Shown here: positions 26,773 through 35,904 of the stretch, in pieces | Numbering within the stretch: position 1 is the stretch's first letter | Layout of the letters: each line of letters starts with the position of its first letter | DNA from: an uncultured Eubacteriales bacterium | GTDB lineage: Bacteria > Bacillota > Clostridia > Oscillospirales > CAG-272 | DNA: 64,000 bases | Direction: 5' to 3' | NCBI GenBank assembly: GCA_902491535.1 | Contig: CABUHS010000010.1 | Span: 1 to 64,000, forward strand | Made by a program: the position numbers and the translations under genes | Notes under the pieces: generated by a model | Told to the model about the DNA's origin: nothing | Seen by the model: the letters and a program-made list of their open reading frames with translations, nothing else | Database searches by the model: none

Positions 26773-28119
26773 TTACTCGCTTTTCTTTTTGCCGGAGGAT
26801 ACGATAAGATTTACTATAATACCTACGATAAGAGCGGTTGCGATATTTGTTACGGTTATCGGACCGAACTGAAGCTGAAGTCCGCCGATTCCGGTTACGA
26901 GAATAGCGCTTACAACGAAAAGATTTTTCGAATCTCCGAGGTCAACGTCCTGTATCATCTTGAGACCGCTGACTGCAATAAAACCGTACAGCGCAATGCA
27001 GATACCGCCGACAACGCATACCGGAATTGTATTTACGAATTCAACAAACGGAGTAAAGAAGGAAAGAAGCATTGCAAATACTGCGGTGAGAGCAATGGTG
27101 TATACCGAGGCGTTTCCTGTAATGGCGATGCATCCGACGCTTTCGCCGTATGTTGTGTTTGGACATCCGCCGAAGAAAGAGCCGACGATAGATCCGATAC
27201 CGTCGCCGAGAACTGTGCGGCAGAGGCCGGGCTCTTTGATAAGGTCACGGTCTATTACAGACGAAAGGTTTTTGTGGTCTGCAATATGTTCTGCGAAAAC
27301 TACAAGCGCTACAGGAGCGAACAGAACAAGTATCTGAGCAAAATCTGCCATGCCGCCTGCGAGGGATGCGCCGTCTTTAAACATTTCTACGAAGTTAAAT
27401 TTCGGAACTGAGAAGAAGCTCTGTACTGTTATTGTTTTGAAATTCTCTGTCAGAGGTGTGAAGTCGACAAGTTTAAGCGATTCGATACCGGACGCATTTC
27501 CGATAAGAGTGCAGATGACCGCAGCAATATATCCTGCGATTACTCCGATTATGAACGGTATAAGGCGAAGTGTTTTGTTACCCTTTACAGATGCAAGAAC
27601 GATAGCTATGAAAGAGATCAGACCGCAGAGTATAGCTGCGAGGTTATAGTCGCCTGCGGAGGTATTGTTTACGTTTGAAATGGCCGATGTACAGAGAGTA
27701 AGTCCGATGAGTGCAACTGTCGGTCCGATTATTACTTTCGGCAGAAGCTTATCTACCCAGCCGATACCGACGAGTTTGATTATTACTGCAATTATAACAT
27801 ATACAAGACCTGCTATTACCGCGCCGAGGAATATTCCGAAATATCCGAAAACGCATGCGCTCGCGAGCGGTGAAATGAATGCGAATGAGCTGCCGAGGAA
27901 TACGGGGCTTTTCATCTTTGTGAAGAGCAGATAAACGACCGTTCCTGCACCGGCTCCGAAAAGTGCTGCCGCCTGGCTCATCATTTCCGTTTCCGAAATG
28001 TTGTTTACCAGTGTTGGTACGAGCAGTGTCGCCGCGATTATCGCAAGCAGCTGCTGCAGCGCAAACACTACGTTTTCGCCGAATCTCGGCTTGTCCTCTA
28101 CGTTGTAAATAAGTTTCAT
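26773..28119 (-). CDS. uraA: Uracil permease (NCS2 family)
   Basis: 448 residues with about 14 hydrophobic segments. NCS2 features are clear: FALQQLLAIIAATLLVPTLV at the start, GSSFAFISPLASA in TM3, and the substrate block VVFAEHIADHKNLSSVI followed by GDGIGSIVGSFFGGCPNTTYGESVG, which holds the proton- and uracil-binding Glu and Gly/Asn residues. It imports uracil by proton symport. It lies 82 bp downstream of pyrR and shares its attenuated promoter. Confidence 0.92.
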   Translation of the reverse strand: MKLIYNVEDKPRFGENVVFALQQLLAIIAATLLVPTLVNNISETEMMSQAAALFGAGAGTVVYLLFTKMKSPVFLGSSFAFISPLASACVFGYFGIFLGAVIAGLVYVIIAVIIKLVGIGWVDKLLPKVIIGPTVALIGLTLCTSAISNVNNTSAGDYNLAAILCGLISFIAIVLASVKGNKTLRLIPFIIGVIAGYIAAVICTLIGNASGIESLKLVDFTPLTENFKTITVQSFFSVPKFNFVEMFKDGASLAGGMADFAQILVLFAPVALVVFAEHIADHKNLSSVIDRDLIKEPGLCRTVLGDGIGSIVGSFFGGCPNTTYGESVGCIAITGNASVYTIALTAVFAMLLSFFTPFVEFVNTIPVCVVGGICIALYGFIAVSGLKMIQDVDLGDSKNLFVVSAILVTGIGGLQLQFGPITVTNIATALIVGIIVNLIVSSGKKKSE

Positions 28120-28201
28120 GAGGATACCTCCGTGTAAAATATTAAATTTACAAAACGGTGATTATTCACCGATAATGTTCTGGGAAATATGCCTGTACAG
28201 A

Positions 28202-28741
28202 TTATTCTCCGTACAGCTCAACACCCGTGCGGTCGTCATACGGGGGGAGCATTACTGCCACACGTTCGCTTGCTGCGGTCGGAATACTTTTACCGATATA
28301 GTCTGCACGGAACGGCAGCTCCCTGTGACCGCGGTCGATCAGAATGGCAAGCTTTATGGCTTTCGGTCTGCCGGATGAAAACAGTGCTTCTATTGCCGCG
28401 CGTACCGTCCGCCCGGTATACAGCACGTCGTCAACGAGAACGATGCATTTATCGGCGACATCAAACGGGAGTTCAGTTCCGTTTACGATCGGATTCTCCT
28501 GTATCTTTCTGAGATCATCCCGATAGAATCCGACATCGATCGCACCGCATGGAATGTCGGTTCCCTCTGATAGTCGAATGTTTTCGGCTATCATTTCGGC
28601 GAGGACCTCGCCGCGCCTTTTTATTCCTACTATACAAAGATCCTGAGTCCCTTTGTTTTTTTCAACTATTTCATATGATATCCGCCTTACGGTGCGCCGC
28701 ATTGTATCGCCGTCCATTATTGACGCTTTGAGTATGGACAT
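28202..28741 (-). CDS. pyrR: PyrR, pyrimidine attenuation regulator / uracil phosphoribosyltransferase
   Basis: 179 residues. The PRPP-binding motif CIVLVDDVLYTGRTVRAA and the N-terminal VGIKRRGEVLAEMI and IDVGFYRDDL blocks are typical PyrR. It binds UMP-dependent sites in pyr leader RNAs to favour termination and has weak UPRTase activity. Its own leader contains a PyrR-type site and terminator, so it regulates itself and uraA. AAAGGAG precedes the ATG. Confidence 0.95.
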   Translation of the reverse strand: MSILKASIMDGDTMRRTVRRISYEIVEKNKGTQDLCIVGIKRRGEVLAEMIAENIRLSEGTDIPCGAIDVGFYRDDLRKIQENPIVNGTELPFDVADKCIVLVDDVLYTGRTVRAAIEALFSSGRPKAIKLAILIDRGHRELPFRADYIGKSIPTAASERVAVMLPPYDDRTGVELYGE

Positions 28742-28815
28742 CGGTGTTCTCCTTTCGCTGTGACGGGTGTCAGCGTTTTATCAGTTTGTTTCGTCTGATT
28801 TCTAAGTATTTATAT

Positions 28816-28854
28816 TAAATAAAAAATCTTACCTTTTATATAAACAGGTAAGAT
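28816..28854 (-). terminator. Attenuator terminator in the pyrR leader
   Basis: On the leftward strand ATCTTACC pairs with GGTAAGAT and a T-run follows (28820-28825). It lies 75 nt before pyrR and after a PyrR-type binding site, so it is the expected regulated terminator. Confidence 0.82.
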
Positions 28855-28920
28855 GGGATCGCATTTTTAACTGTAAGTACACCTTCCTGTGTCTTACGGA
28901 ATAATATATTGTATATCTTC

Positions 28921-28942
28921 GTAAATCTTGCGGTCTCTCTGT
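28921..28942 (-). promoter_or_regulatory. PyrR-binding (anti-antiterminator) site
   Basis: The leftward transcript contains ACAGAGAGACCGCAAG, close to the known PyrR binding loop (CCAGAGAGGYUNNNAAG type). It sits between promoter and terminator as in other pyr leaders. Confidence 0.7.
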
Positions 28943-28971
28943 ACCAATATTAAAGATTCAATTACGTCCAA

Positions 28972-29000
28972 AGTATAACATTTCTTTTACAAAATGTCAA
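28972..29000 (-). promoter_or_regulatory. Promoter of pyrR-uraA
   Basis: Read leftward: TTGACA (28995-29000), 17 bp, TATACT (28972-28977). The leader is about 220 nt. Confidence 0.82.
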
Positions 29001-29058
29001 CCTTTTCGACAAAAAAAGATAACTTTTTAATATTTATAATAAACGGACAATAAAATTG

Positions 29059-29087
29059 TTGCAAATGGCTGACGAATATGATAAAAT
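29059..29087 (+). promoter_or_regulatory. Promoter of the aldose epimerase gene
   Basis: TTGCAA, 17 bp, TAAAAT. A leader of about 240 nt follows. It contains a short ORF (ATG at 29121, 65 codons) with no convincing ribosome site and no recognised family. Confidence 0.6.
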
Positions 29088-29332
29088 AAAACTCAGACAA
29101 GAGTTCCTAGTTTGGGAAGAATGTCGCGTTATATTGGCAGCGGATTATATTATCGCAGGTCTGATATAAATCTGCAGAGGTCTGTTTTTGACGCGTCAGA
29201 TGATGTGTCAGCTTCTTTACTGAACTCCAATCGGGAATATTTTATAGCGGAATTACTGCCATACAGTTTGTTTTTCGTTATGTTATTACGTGTGAATAAA
29301 AATTATCAAAATATATAAAAGGAGTACATATT

Positions 29333-30217
29333 ATGATCTATACACTCGAAAACGATTTTATTGCTATTGAAGTAAACGACATTGGTGCGGAGCTTTTTTC
29401 TCTTAAAACCAAGTCGGACGGTTTTGAATATCTTTGGCAGGGCGATCCCGAATATTGGTCGGGACGTGCGTACAATCTTTTTCCCATATGCGGACGTTTG
29501 ACTGAAGGAAAGTACACATATCGTGGTAAGACATACGAAATGAATCTGCACGGATTTGCGCGCAAGACTAAATATACGTATGTAGGAAAAACAGATAACA
29601 CAATGACATTTGAACTTGTTTCTGACGATGTGTCGCGTGCTGTTTACCCGTTTGATTTCAGGCTCGTTATCAGATATGAGCTTGACGGATCGACGGTTAA
29701 GACAGTATTTGAAGTATACAATACCGGTTCAGATGAGCTTATATATGCCATAGGCGGTCACCCGGGATTCAATCTTCCTCTGGGCGGCGGAGAATCTTTT
29801 GAAGATTATGTACTTGATTTCGGTGAGTCACGCACGGATGTAAAAAAGAATGTCATGAGTGAGACCTGCTATTTATTGCCTGAATCTGAAGACTTTTCGC
29901 TTGAGGACGGACATCTGCTTCCGCTCAGACACAGCATGTTTGATAATGATGCTATCTTTTTATATAACACTACCGGAGATGTTACACTGCGTTCTGTAAA
30001 TGGAATCGGCAAATCGGTAAATGTTCATTTTCCGGAAATGAAATATGTCGGATTCTGGCACAAGCCTCTTACATCTGCACCTTATGTGTGCATAGAGCCG
30101 TGGACGAGTGTACCTGCATATGACGGAGTTATAGATGATTTTGATACGAAACGCGATATGATGCGTCTTGCTCCCGGCGGTTGCTATAAATCGGATTTTA
30201 CCGTTACTGTTAAATAA
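29333..30217 (+). CDS. Aldose 1-epimerase family protein (LacX-like)
   Basis: 294 residues of the galactose-mutarotase-like fold. The LacX-type blocks NLFPICGRLTEGKYTYRGKTYEMNLHGFAR (with His73) and IYAIGGHPGFNLPL, and a late WTSVPAYDG, carry the likely catalytic His and Glu. Members interconvert alpha and beta anomers of sugars or sugar phosphates; the sugar is unknown. AAAGGAG lies upstream. It stands alone, 90 bp ahead of an amidase gene. Confidence 0.85.
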   Translation: MIYTLENDFIAIEVNDIGAELFSLKTKSDGFEYLWQGDPEYWSGRAYNLFPICGRLTEGKYTYRGKTYEMNLHGFARKTKYTYVGKTDNTMTFELVSDDVSRAVYPFDFRLVIRYELDGSTVKTVFEVYNTGSDELIYAIGGHPGFNLPLGGGESFEDYVLDFGESRTDVKKNVMSETCYLLPESEDFSLEDGHLLPLRHSMFDNDAIFLYNTTGDVTLRSVNGIGKSVNVHFPEMKYVGFWHKPLTSAPYVCIEPWTSVPAYDGVIDDFDTKRDMMRLAPGGCYKSDFTVTVK

Positions 30218-30234
30218 TAGATTCCTGAAAAAAA

Positions 30235-30270
30235 TTATCTGCCGCGCACTTATCCGGTGCGCGGTCAGAT
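30235..30270 (+). promoter_or_regulatory. GC-rich intergenic hairpin
   Basis: ATCTG.CCGCGCAC pairs with GTGCGCGG.CAGAT. No T-run follows, so it is not a clear terminator; it may stabilise an RNA end between the epimerase and amidase genes. Confidence 0.4.
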
Positions 30271-30309
30271 TACAGTCATGTACGAATCAGTATTTTTAAG
30301 GAAGGTAAA

Positions 30310-31311
30310 ATGAATAATCGCAGAATTACTATAGTTCTTATCATATTTATTATTGCAGTGATTGCTGTAGCGGCGTTATTCGCAGGGATATTATCAGGTC
30401 GCGGATCGGATATTCCGACTGTTGCGGAAACTGACCGCAATTTAGGTATGCAGACCGAACGTATTCCCGAAAGACCGATTAAAATAACAGAGCCGGCGGA
30501 TGATTCAACCGGAATTACTGCGACCGACATTCCTGATATTACAACCGCCGAGACTAAAACTCCGTTGCCGCCCGTTACAGAGCCGGATACAACTGCTCAG
30601 CATATATCAAAGCCGCCTGTATATACAGCGGTGTATCCTCCCGCTGAACCTATTGTAATTGTTGACGCCGGACACGGATTCGGCGATCCCGGATGTATAC
30701 CTGAGCTTCTCGGAGGACTTACCGAAAAGGAGCTTACTCTTGATATGGCAGGCGTGCTTTGCAGAAAGCTTGAGGCTAAAGGATTTAAGACGCTGATGGT
30801 TCATAACGGGAAAGATTTCCCGTCATTCTCGAGGCTTTGCAGACTTGCTGACAGCCTCGGTATTGAATATGAAGTCGAAAAATTTGAAGATAATAATGTA
30901 TTCAGTCCGTATGAAAGATCGATTTACGCGAACTGCCTTGCAGCTCAGCACGGCGGCGCTGCCGTCTATATATCGATTCATGTGAACACAATAGAAAATA
31001 ATCCCGATTATTCCGGATTTGAGATAGATTACTGTGTTGATAATCCTTATTCTGACTTTTCAAAGCAGTATTTTGACGGCATAATTTCCGAAATAAAGAA
31101 AAATTATCCCGCTGACAGGATAAAAGCGTTTGAGGACAGCTGGGAAATGGGATTTGTCGTAACAAAGCATACCCGAATGCCGTCGGTTTTGTTCGAAACA
31201 GGATTTGCAACGAATAAGTCTGATGCTGCACGGCTGTTAGATGCCGGCGAGCGGGATAAGCTTATGCAGTCGCTTGCCGATGCGATCGGTAAGGTTTGGA
31301 AAAGTTTTTAA
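30310..31311 (+). CDS. Membrane-anchored N-acetylmuramoyl-L-alanine amidase (Amidase_3)
   Basis: 333 residues. An N-terminal membrane segment (about 7-28) is followed by a long Thr/Pro-rich linker (about 35-115) and the zinc amidase domain: IVIVDAGHG (His), a candidate Glu in TEKELTLDMA, ISIHVNTIE (His) and the catalytic Glu in PSVLFETGFATNKSDA. It should act on the wall outside the membrane, cutting stem peptides from glycan during growth, division or sporulation. GGAAGG precedes the ATG. Confidence 0.88.
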   Translation: MNNRRITIVLIIFIIAVIAVAALFAGILSGRGSDIPTVAETDRNLGMQTERIPERPIKITEPADDSTGITATDIPDITTAETKTPLPPVTEPDTTAQHISKPPVYTAVYPPAEPIVIVDAGHGFGDPGCIPELLGGLTEKELTLDMAGVLCRKLEAKGFKTLMVHNGKDFPSFSRLCRLADSLGIEYEVEKFEDNNVFSPYERSIYANCLAAQHGGAAVYISIHVNTIENNPDYSGFEIDYCVDNPYSDFSKQYFDGIISEIKKNYPADRIKAFEDSWEMGFVVTKHTRMPSVLFETGFATNKSDAARLLDAGERDKLMQSLADAIGKVWKSF

Positions 31312-31409
31312 GGAACACAAGAGAATATAGTTTTAAATTATATTTCGGCGGTAAATTGGCTGTTTTAGGGAGTTTTGACGTTTTTGTTCGACAAAATTCA
31401 TTATTTTCC

Positions 31410-31438
31410 TTTACAATACGACATATATGTGTTATACT
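31410..31438 (+). promoter_or_regulatory. Promoter of comEC
   Basis: TTTACA, 17 bp, TATACT, about 90 bp before the comEC GTG start. Confidence 0.6.
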
Positions 31439-31527
31439 TCTTTCATCGAAAGTAATAAAAACGTTTTTTTTTGACAGGGAACTGTTTCAGACAATAAAAT
31501 AAAGCAAACGAATCGGAGGGATTCTGC

Positions 31528-33900
31528 GTGAAAAGATTGTTGTCTTTGCGTCCCGCGTGCTTCGTTTGCTTATTCTATATTGTATCGTCTTTCGTTACTG
31601 CCGCGTTATTTATCCTCTCTGATTTTTATTATGCTAAAATACTTTTGGCGGCTTCTGCCGCCGTTTTTCTTTTAACGGTAATTTTGTATATTGCGAATCG
31701 TTTTATATTATGCGATTTTTCAGTTTCAAATGTTATCGTATGTGCTGTGGGTGCTGCTGCTTTGGGTGTTATGCTTTCGTCGTGGCAATTCGGTATTCGT
31801 GCCGATATGATCGTATCAAATTATTCCGGAGAAAATCAAACGGTTGAATTTACAGTCAAAAATGTAAACAGTAGGACTCCGTACAGATCGGTTTATGATA
31901 TAGAAATAATTTCGATAAGCGGAGACCGTGTATCTTTGGACGCTGTTCTTAAAACTTCCGGAGACGGCATGCTATCAGTGGGTGATATTGCAGTTGCAAC
32001 CGGTAATATTTCAGAAAATATCAGACACGGTGATACTGTCGCAGCAAAGCTGTCATATGCCGCTGATAAAAAAATTGTTGAATTCAGTATACCGGAGCAG
32101 TCGAATTCCGGTACCGGAAATATTATCGTAAAAGGAGAAGATACTTCGATTTTATCGTTGCCTGACAGACTGCGCAGTCATTTCTCCGATATTTTAAAAA
32201 TTCGTATCGGAAAAGCTGCTCTCGGATTGCCTTCGGCGGTACTTCTCGGCGACAAAAGCAGTCTTTCTGCGTCGGTCAGACGGGATTTCTCCGCAGTCGG
32301 AGCATCTCATCTGCTTGCAGTCAGCGGAACGCATCTTTCGGTAATAATCGGTTCTCTTGATATTATTATTAAGAAGGTCAAAGTCGATAGGAGAATAAGA
32401 AATGTAACGGTGATAGCGGCGGCATTTTTCTTTGCCGCGCTTACCGGATGTTCCGCATCGGCGCTCCGCGCTGCGGCAATGCTGACGTTTACGAGACTTG
32501 CACCCATGTTCGGAAGAAGGAGCGATCCGGCTACTTCGCTTTGTACAGCGGTCGCTGCTATTTTACTTTTTGACCGTTCAGCTGCTGCTGATATTGGTTT
32601 GCTTTTGTCATTTTGTTCAACACTCGGTATAGTTACGGTAGGAACAAAACTTGGAATTATTCTTGAATTGTTCTGTAAGCGGATTGAAGGTATAAAAGAA
32701 AATGTCCCTTTTTCTTTTGTACGCACGGTGTTATCGGGAACTGTCTCATATTTTGGCTCTATTACGGTTATGAGTATATCTGCAACAGTATTTTCGTTGC
32801 CTATTGTTGCGGTGCTTTTCGGGTTTCCGTTGGCTTCGGCTCTTGTTGCGAATTTATTGCTTGTACCTCTTATTACTGTTATTATTTCTGTAACGCCGCT
32901 TGCCCTTTTGACCGGAATTTTTGCTCCGGTCGGAAATATCGCAGCATCACTTTCCACATCTGTTTCTGTACTTTCCATATCGGCGGCGCGCTTTATGGCT
33001 GATATTGGTAATAGCAGAGTGTATTTGGCGGTATCTCTTTCTGTTATTTCCGTAATAGCGGTTTTGGTATGTGTTAGTATATTCAGAAATCAGCATATTG
33101 ACCGCAACTCTCGTAAAAAGATCGCAATCTCGCTTGCAGCATACGCCATGGCTGTTTGCATTACGGTTTCGGGAGTAGTTGCTCAGTATGTCGGATATTC
33201 TGACGGATGTCACGCTGTATTTGTATCTGACGGAGAAAATGACGGGTTCGTTATTTCGGACAGTGGAACCGATATCCTTATTGATATATCGGACGGAAGC
33301 AAGTCTGCTGCCGAGAGGACTATGTCGGCTGTTTCAGACGGAGTTCCGGAGGTGATCGTGCTTACACAGATTAAAAGTAAGCATATTTCGACGATCGGAG
33401 ATATCTTATCGAAAAAACAGGTACAAACACTTTTTATTCCGTCAGACTGTCCTTCATCGGATAGAAATACTCTGGCTTTGCTTGTCCGCGCAGCAGAAAA
33501 TGCAGGAACTGAAGTTGTTTTTTATCAGGGAGGAGAGCAGGTTGAATTCGGAAGAACCGGACTTATTATGCCGTTGCTGAGGTATGACGGCGAATCAGAT
33601 TCCGGATATGAGGCGATGCTCGGTATAATGTGCGACGGCGAAGCGGCGATCGAATATATATCCGGAGCATTGCAGAACGTCAATTTTATTGACGGTATTC
33701 CGTTTATGCCACGATACGCTGTTATCGGTTCTTACAGATCAGCGCACGAAGCTCCGCTTTATTATCATAAGGCGGGAATCGAAACAATTGTATTTGCATC
33801 AGGAAATATAAAATATTATAACACGAATGCCGGAGATACCGAAACAGCGCATGTTGTACTCGGAAAAGCTATTGATCGGTATATGTTTGATCTTGATTAG
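31528..33900 (+). CDS. comEC: ComEC/Rec2 DNA-uptake channel with degenerate MBL domain
   Basis: ComEC forms the membrane channel that brings single-stranded DNA into competent cells. The start is GTG at 31528 after GGAGGG. The 790 residues show N-terminal membrane helices, a soluble OB-like part, the Competence core with LLGDKSSLSASVRRDFSAVGASHLLAVSGTHLSV, many further helices, and a C-terminal domain (about 555-790) at the position of the metallo-beta-lactamase domain. That domain lacks the usual HxHxDH motif (LTQIKSKHIST stands there) and has no DVGQGD block, so its nuclease activity is probably lost. Confidence 0.88.
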   Translation: MKRLLSLRPACFVCLFYIVSSFVTAALFILSDFYYAKILLAASAAVFLLTVILYIANRFILCDFSVSNVIVCAVGAAALGVMLSSWQFGIRADMIVSNYSGENQTVEFTVKNVNSRTPYRSVYDIEIISISGDRVSLDAVLKTSGDGMLSVGDIAVATGNISENIRHGDTVAAKLSYAADKKIVEFSIPEQSNSGTGNIIVKGEDTSILSLPDRLRSHFSDILKIRIGKAALGLPSAVLLGDKSSLSASVRRDFSAVGASHLLAVSGTHLSVIIGSLDIIIKKVKVDRRIRNVTVIAAAFFFAALTGCSASALRAAAMLTFTRLAPMFGRRSDPATSLCTAVAAILLFDRSAAADIGLLLSFCSTLGIVTVGTKLGIILELFCKRIEGIKENVPFSFVRTVLSGTVSYFGSITVMSISATVFSLPIVAVLFGFPLASALVANLLLVPLITVIISVTPLALLTGIFAPVGNIAASLSTSVSVLSISAARFMADIGNSRVYLAVSLSVISVIAVLVCVSIFRNQHIDRNSRKKIAISLAAYAMAVCITVSGVVAQYVGYSDGCHAVFVSDGENDGFVISDSGTDILIDISDGSKSAAERTMSAVSDGVPEVIVLTQIKSKHISTIGDILSKKQVQTLFIPSDCPSSDRNTLALLVRAAENAGTEVVFYQGGEQVEFGRTGLIMPLLRYDGESDSGYEAMLGIMCDGEAAIEYISGALQNVNFIDGIPFMPRYAVIGSYRSAHEAPLYYHKAGIETIVFASGNIKYYNTNAGDTETAHVVLGKAIDRYMFDLD

Positions 33901-33952
33901 ATAACGGTAAACTCTTTGTTTTTCTGATAAATTTCAGAAAAACAATTGACAA

Positions 33953-33981
33953 AACACGAAAAAGCACTTATAATAGAATAC
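33953..33981 (+). promoter_or_regulatory. Promoter of the structured RNA / polyamine operon
   Basis: TTGACA, exactly 17 bp, TATAAT near 33947-33975 (± a few bases). The folded RNA starts just downstream. Confidence 0.82.
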
Positions 33982-34238
33982 GGATTGCATCTCCATATAG
34001 AGTCTTTCCAAGCGATTATTACGGACCACTCATTCAGAGTTGAGGCCATACGGACAGCCGGGTCCACTGCCGATTGGCGGTATCTGCCGCCTTATTGATT
34101 GAGTTAAAAGCTCAAATTTTATAAGTTGGTTACTTTATAACCGAAATGCGTATTTACGCAGACTTGTGAAACGGTCAATAAAGAGTAGTAAAAGTTTTAT
34201 TGCTATATAGACTCTATAAACCCGCATATCCGTTATGG
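33979..34238 (+). ncRNA. Unidentified highly structured RNA or riboswitch-like leader
   Basis: Between comEC and speA a run of about 260 nt begins right after a consensus promoter. Its two ends pair: ACGGAT with ATCCGT, TGC with GCA and TATAGAGTC with GACTCTATA. Inside are at least six simple hairpins: ACTC/GAGT, GGCGG/CCGCC, TTGAG/CTCAA, GGTTA/TAACC, TGCGTA/TACGCA and CAATAAA/TTTTATTG, plus a GGACC/GGTCC long-range stem. It lacks landmarks of tmRNA, RNase P, SRP RNA, T-box or SAM-box. It may be a stand-alone RNA or the sensor of an attenuator for the polyamine genes. Confidence 0.65.
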
Positions 34239-34319
34239 CATTATACCTTATTATAGGTCAATTATGTCACTGTTTTGAATTTTGTAATAATTACAGTCAA
34301 AATCAATGTTATAGGATAT

Positions 34320-34358
34320 TAACGCAAGCTGTGTAAAAGCAGCCTGCGTTTTTATTTT
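34320..34358 (+). terminator. Terminator ahead of speA
   Basis: AACGCA.GCTG pairs with GCAGC.TGCGTT, followed by TTTATTTTT. It lies about 75 nt before the speA start, either ending the structured RNA or acting as a regulated attenuator. Confidence 0.8.
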
Positions 34359-34433
34359 TGATTCGGATACAGTCAGACTAAGACAAAATTTATTACATTC
34401 TGCAGCTGGACGCATGGCAGAACGGAGATTGAT

Positions 34434-35894
34434 ATGGAAAAGAAAAAATTTGAACTCGACCAAAAAAGAGCGCCGATCTATGAAGCGCTGCAAACATTTC
34501 GTCACATGCGTGTTGTTCCGTTTGACGTTCCGGGACACAAACACGGAAGGGGCAATCCTGAGCTGACGGCGTTTCTGGGAGAGCAATGTGTCAGCATAGA
34601 CGTAAACAGCATGAAACCGCTTGATAACCTGTGCCATCCGATCTCTGTTATAAAAGAAGCGGAGGTTCTCGCAGCCGATGCTTTCGGAGCAGCTCATGCC
34701 TTCTTAATGGTCGGTGGAACAACAAGCTCTGTTCAAAGTATGGTACTGTCTACCTGTAAAAGAGGAGATAAGATCATATTGCCGAGAAATGTCCACCGAA
34801 GCGTTATAAACGCCCTTGTTCTCTGCGGAGCTATACCGGTATATGTCAATCCCGAAGTAGATCTCCGTCTCGGAATTTCTCTGGGAATGCGGCGCGAACA
34901 AGTCGCAAAAGCTATTGCCGAAAATCCTGATGCGGTAGCGGTTCTTGTGAATAATCCTACCTATTACGGTATTTGCAGTGATATTAAAGAGATTGTAAAA
35001 ATGGCGCACGGTGCAGGAATGTACTGCCTCGCCGACGAGGCTCACGGTACACATTTCTATTTCGGAGACAGCATGCCTGTTTCCGCTATGGAAGCCGGAG
35101 CAGATATGGCGGCAGTGTCGATGCATAAAAGCGGAGGCAGTCTCACGCAGTCAAGCCTGCTTCTTATAGGCCCGAATGTAAATTCAGGTCATGTAAGACA
35201 GATAATAAATCTGACGCAAACCACGTCCGGCAGCTATCTTTTGATGTCGAGCCTTGATATAAGCAGACGTAATCTTGCGCTGAGAGGAAAAGAAGTATTT
35301 TTGTCAGTTATCCGTATGGCGGATTATGCCCGTGAGGAAATAAATGCGCTCGGCGGATATTACGCTTTCGGAAAAGAGCTTATAAACGGTAATTCAGTAT
35401 TCGATTTTGATCCGACAAAGCTAAGTGTTCATACGCGTGACATCGGACTTGCAGGTATTGAGGTCTATGATATTCTCAGAGACGAATATGATATCCAGAT
35501 CGAGTTCGGAGATATCGGAAATATACTTGCGTATCTGTCTATAGGCGACCGTCCGCAGGAGCTTGAGAGACTTGTAAGTGCGCTTGCGGAGATCAGACGG
35601 AGATATCAGAGAAGCACAAGCGGACTGCTGAGTCAGGAATATATCGATCCGGAAGTCGTTACAAGCCCTCAGGAAGCATTTTATGCCGATAAGAAAAGCA
35701 TTCCGATAAAAGAGAGCGCAGGCTATGTATGCAGTGAATTTGTAATGTGCTATCCTCCGGGGATCCCGATTCTTGCTCCCGGTGAAAAGATCACTGCAGA
35801 TATACTTGATTACATCGAATATGCAAAAATAAAAGGATGTTCTATGACCGGACCTGAAGATCCCGACATTCTGAATATCAATGTTTTGCAGTAA
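34434..35894 (+). CDS. speA: Arginine decarboxylase (Orn/Lys/Arg decarboxylase fold I)
   Basis: 486 residues of the short, PLP-dependent decarboxylase type common in Gram-positives. Blocks: FDVPGHKHGRG, LMVGGTTSSVQSM, VLVNNPTYYGI, the Asp-containing ADEAHGTHFYF, and SMHKSGGSLTQSS with the PLP lysine at 232. The agmatinase gene two positions downstream supports arginine as substrate, giving agmatine; lysine or ornithine remains possible. ACGGAGATTGAT precedes the ATG. First gene of a five-gene polyamine operon. Confidence 0.88.
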   Translation: MEKKKFELDQKRAPIYEALQTFRHMRVVPFDVPGHKHGRGNPELTAFLGEQCVSIDVNSMKPLDNLCHPISVIKEAEVLAADAFGAAHAFLMVGGTTSSVQSMVLSTCKRGDKIILPRNVHRSVINALVLCGAIPVYVNPEVDLRLGISLGMRREQVAKAIAENPDAVAVLVNNPTYYGICSDIKEIVKMAHGAGMYCLADEAHGTHFYFGDSMPVSAMEAGADMAAVSMHKSGGSLTQSSLLLIGPNVNSGHVRQIINLTQTTSGSYLLMSSLDISRRNLALRGKEVFLSVIRMADYAREEINALGGYYAFGKELINGNSVFDFDPTKLSVHTRDIGLAGIEVYDILRDEYDIQIEFGDIGNILAYLSIGDRPQELERLVSALAEIRRRYQRSTSGLLSQEYIDPEVVTSPQEAFYADKKSIPIKESAGYVCSEFVMCYPPGIPILAPGEKITADILDYIEYAKIKGCSMTGPEDPDILNINVLQ

Positions 35895-35904
35895 GGAGAT
35901 AGAA

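Noticed and set aside
29112..29318. 68-codon frame before the epimerase gene
   Set aside because: Starts with TTG, weak ribosome site, no recognised family; lies in the leader after the promoter at 29059.
33979..34238. tmRNA, RNase P, SRP RNA, T-box or SAM-box
   Set aside because: None of the characteristic conserved segments of these RNAs is present in the sequence.
35881..35904. Earlier start for speE
   Set aside because: It lies within the end of speA with no ribosome site, whereas TAAGGAG fits the ATG at 35905.
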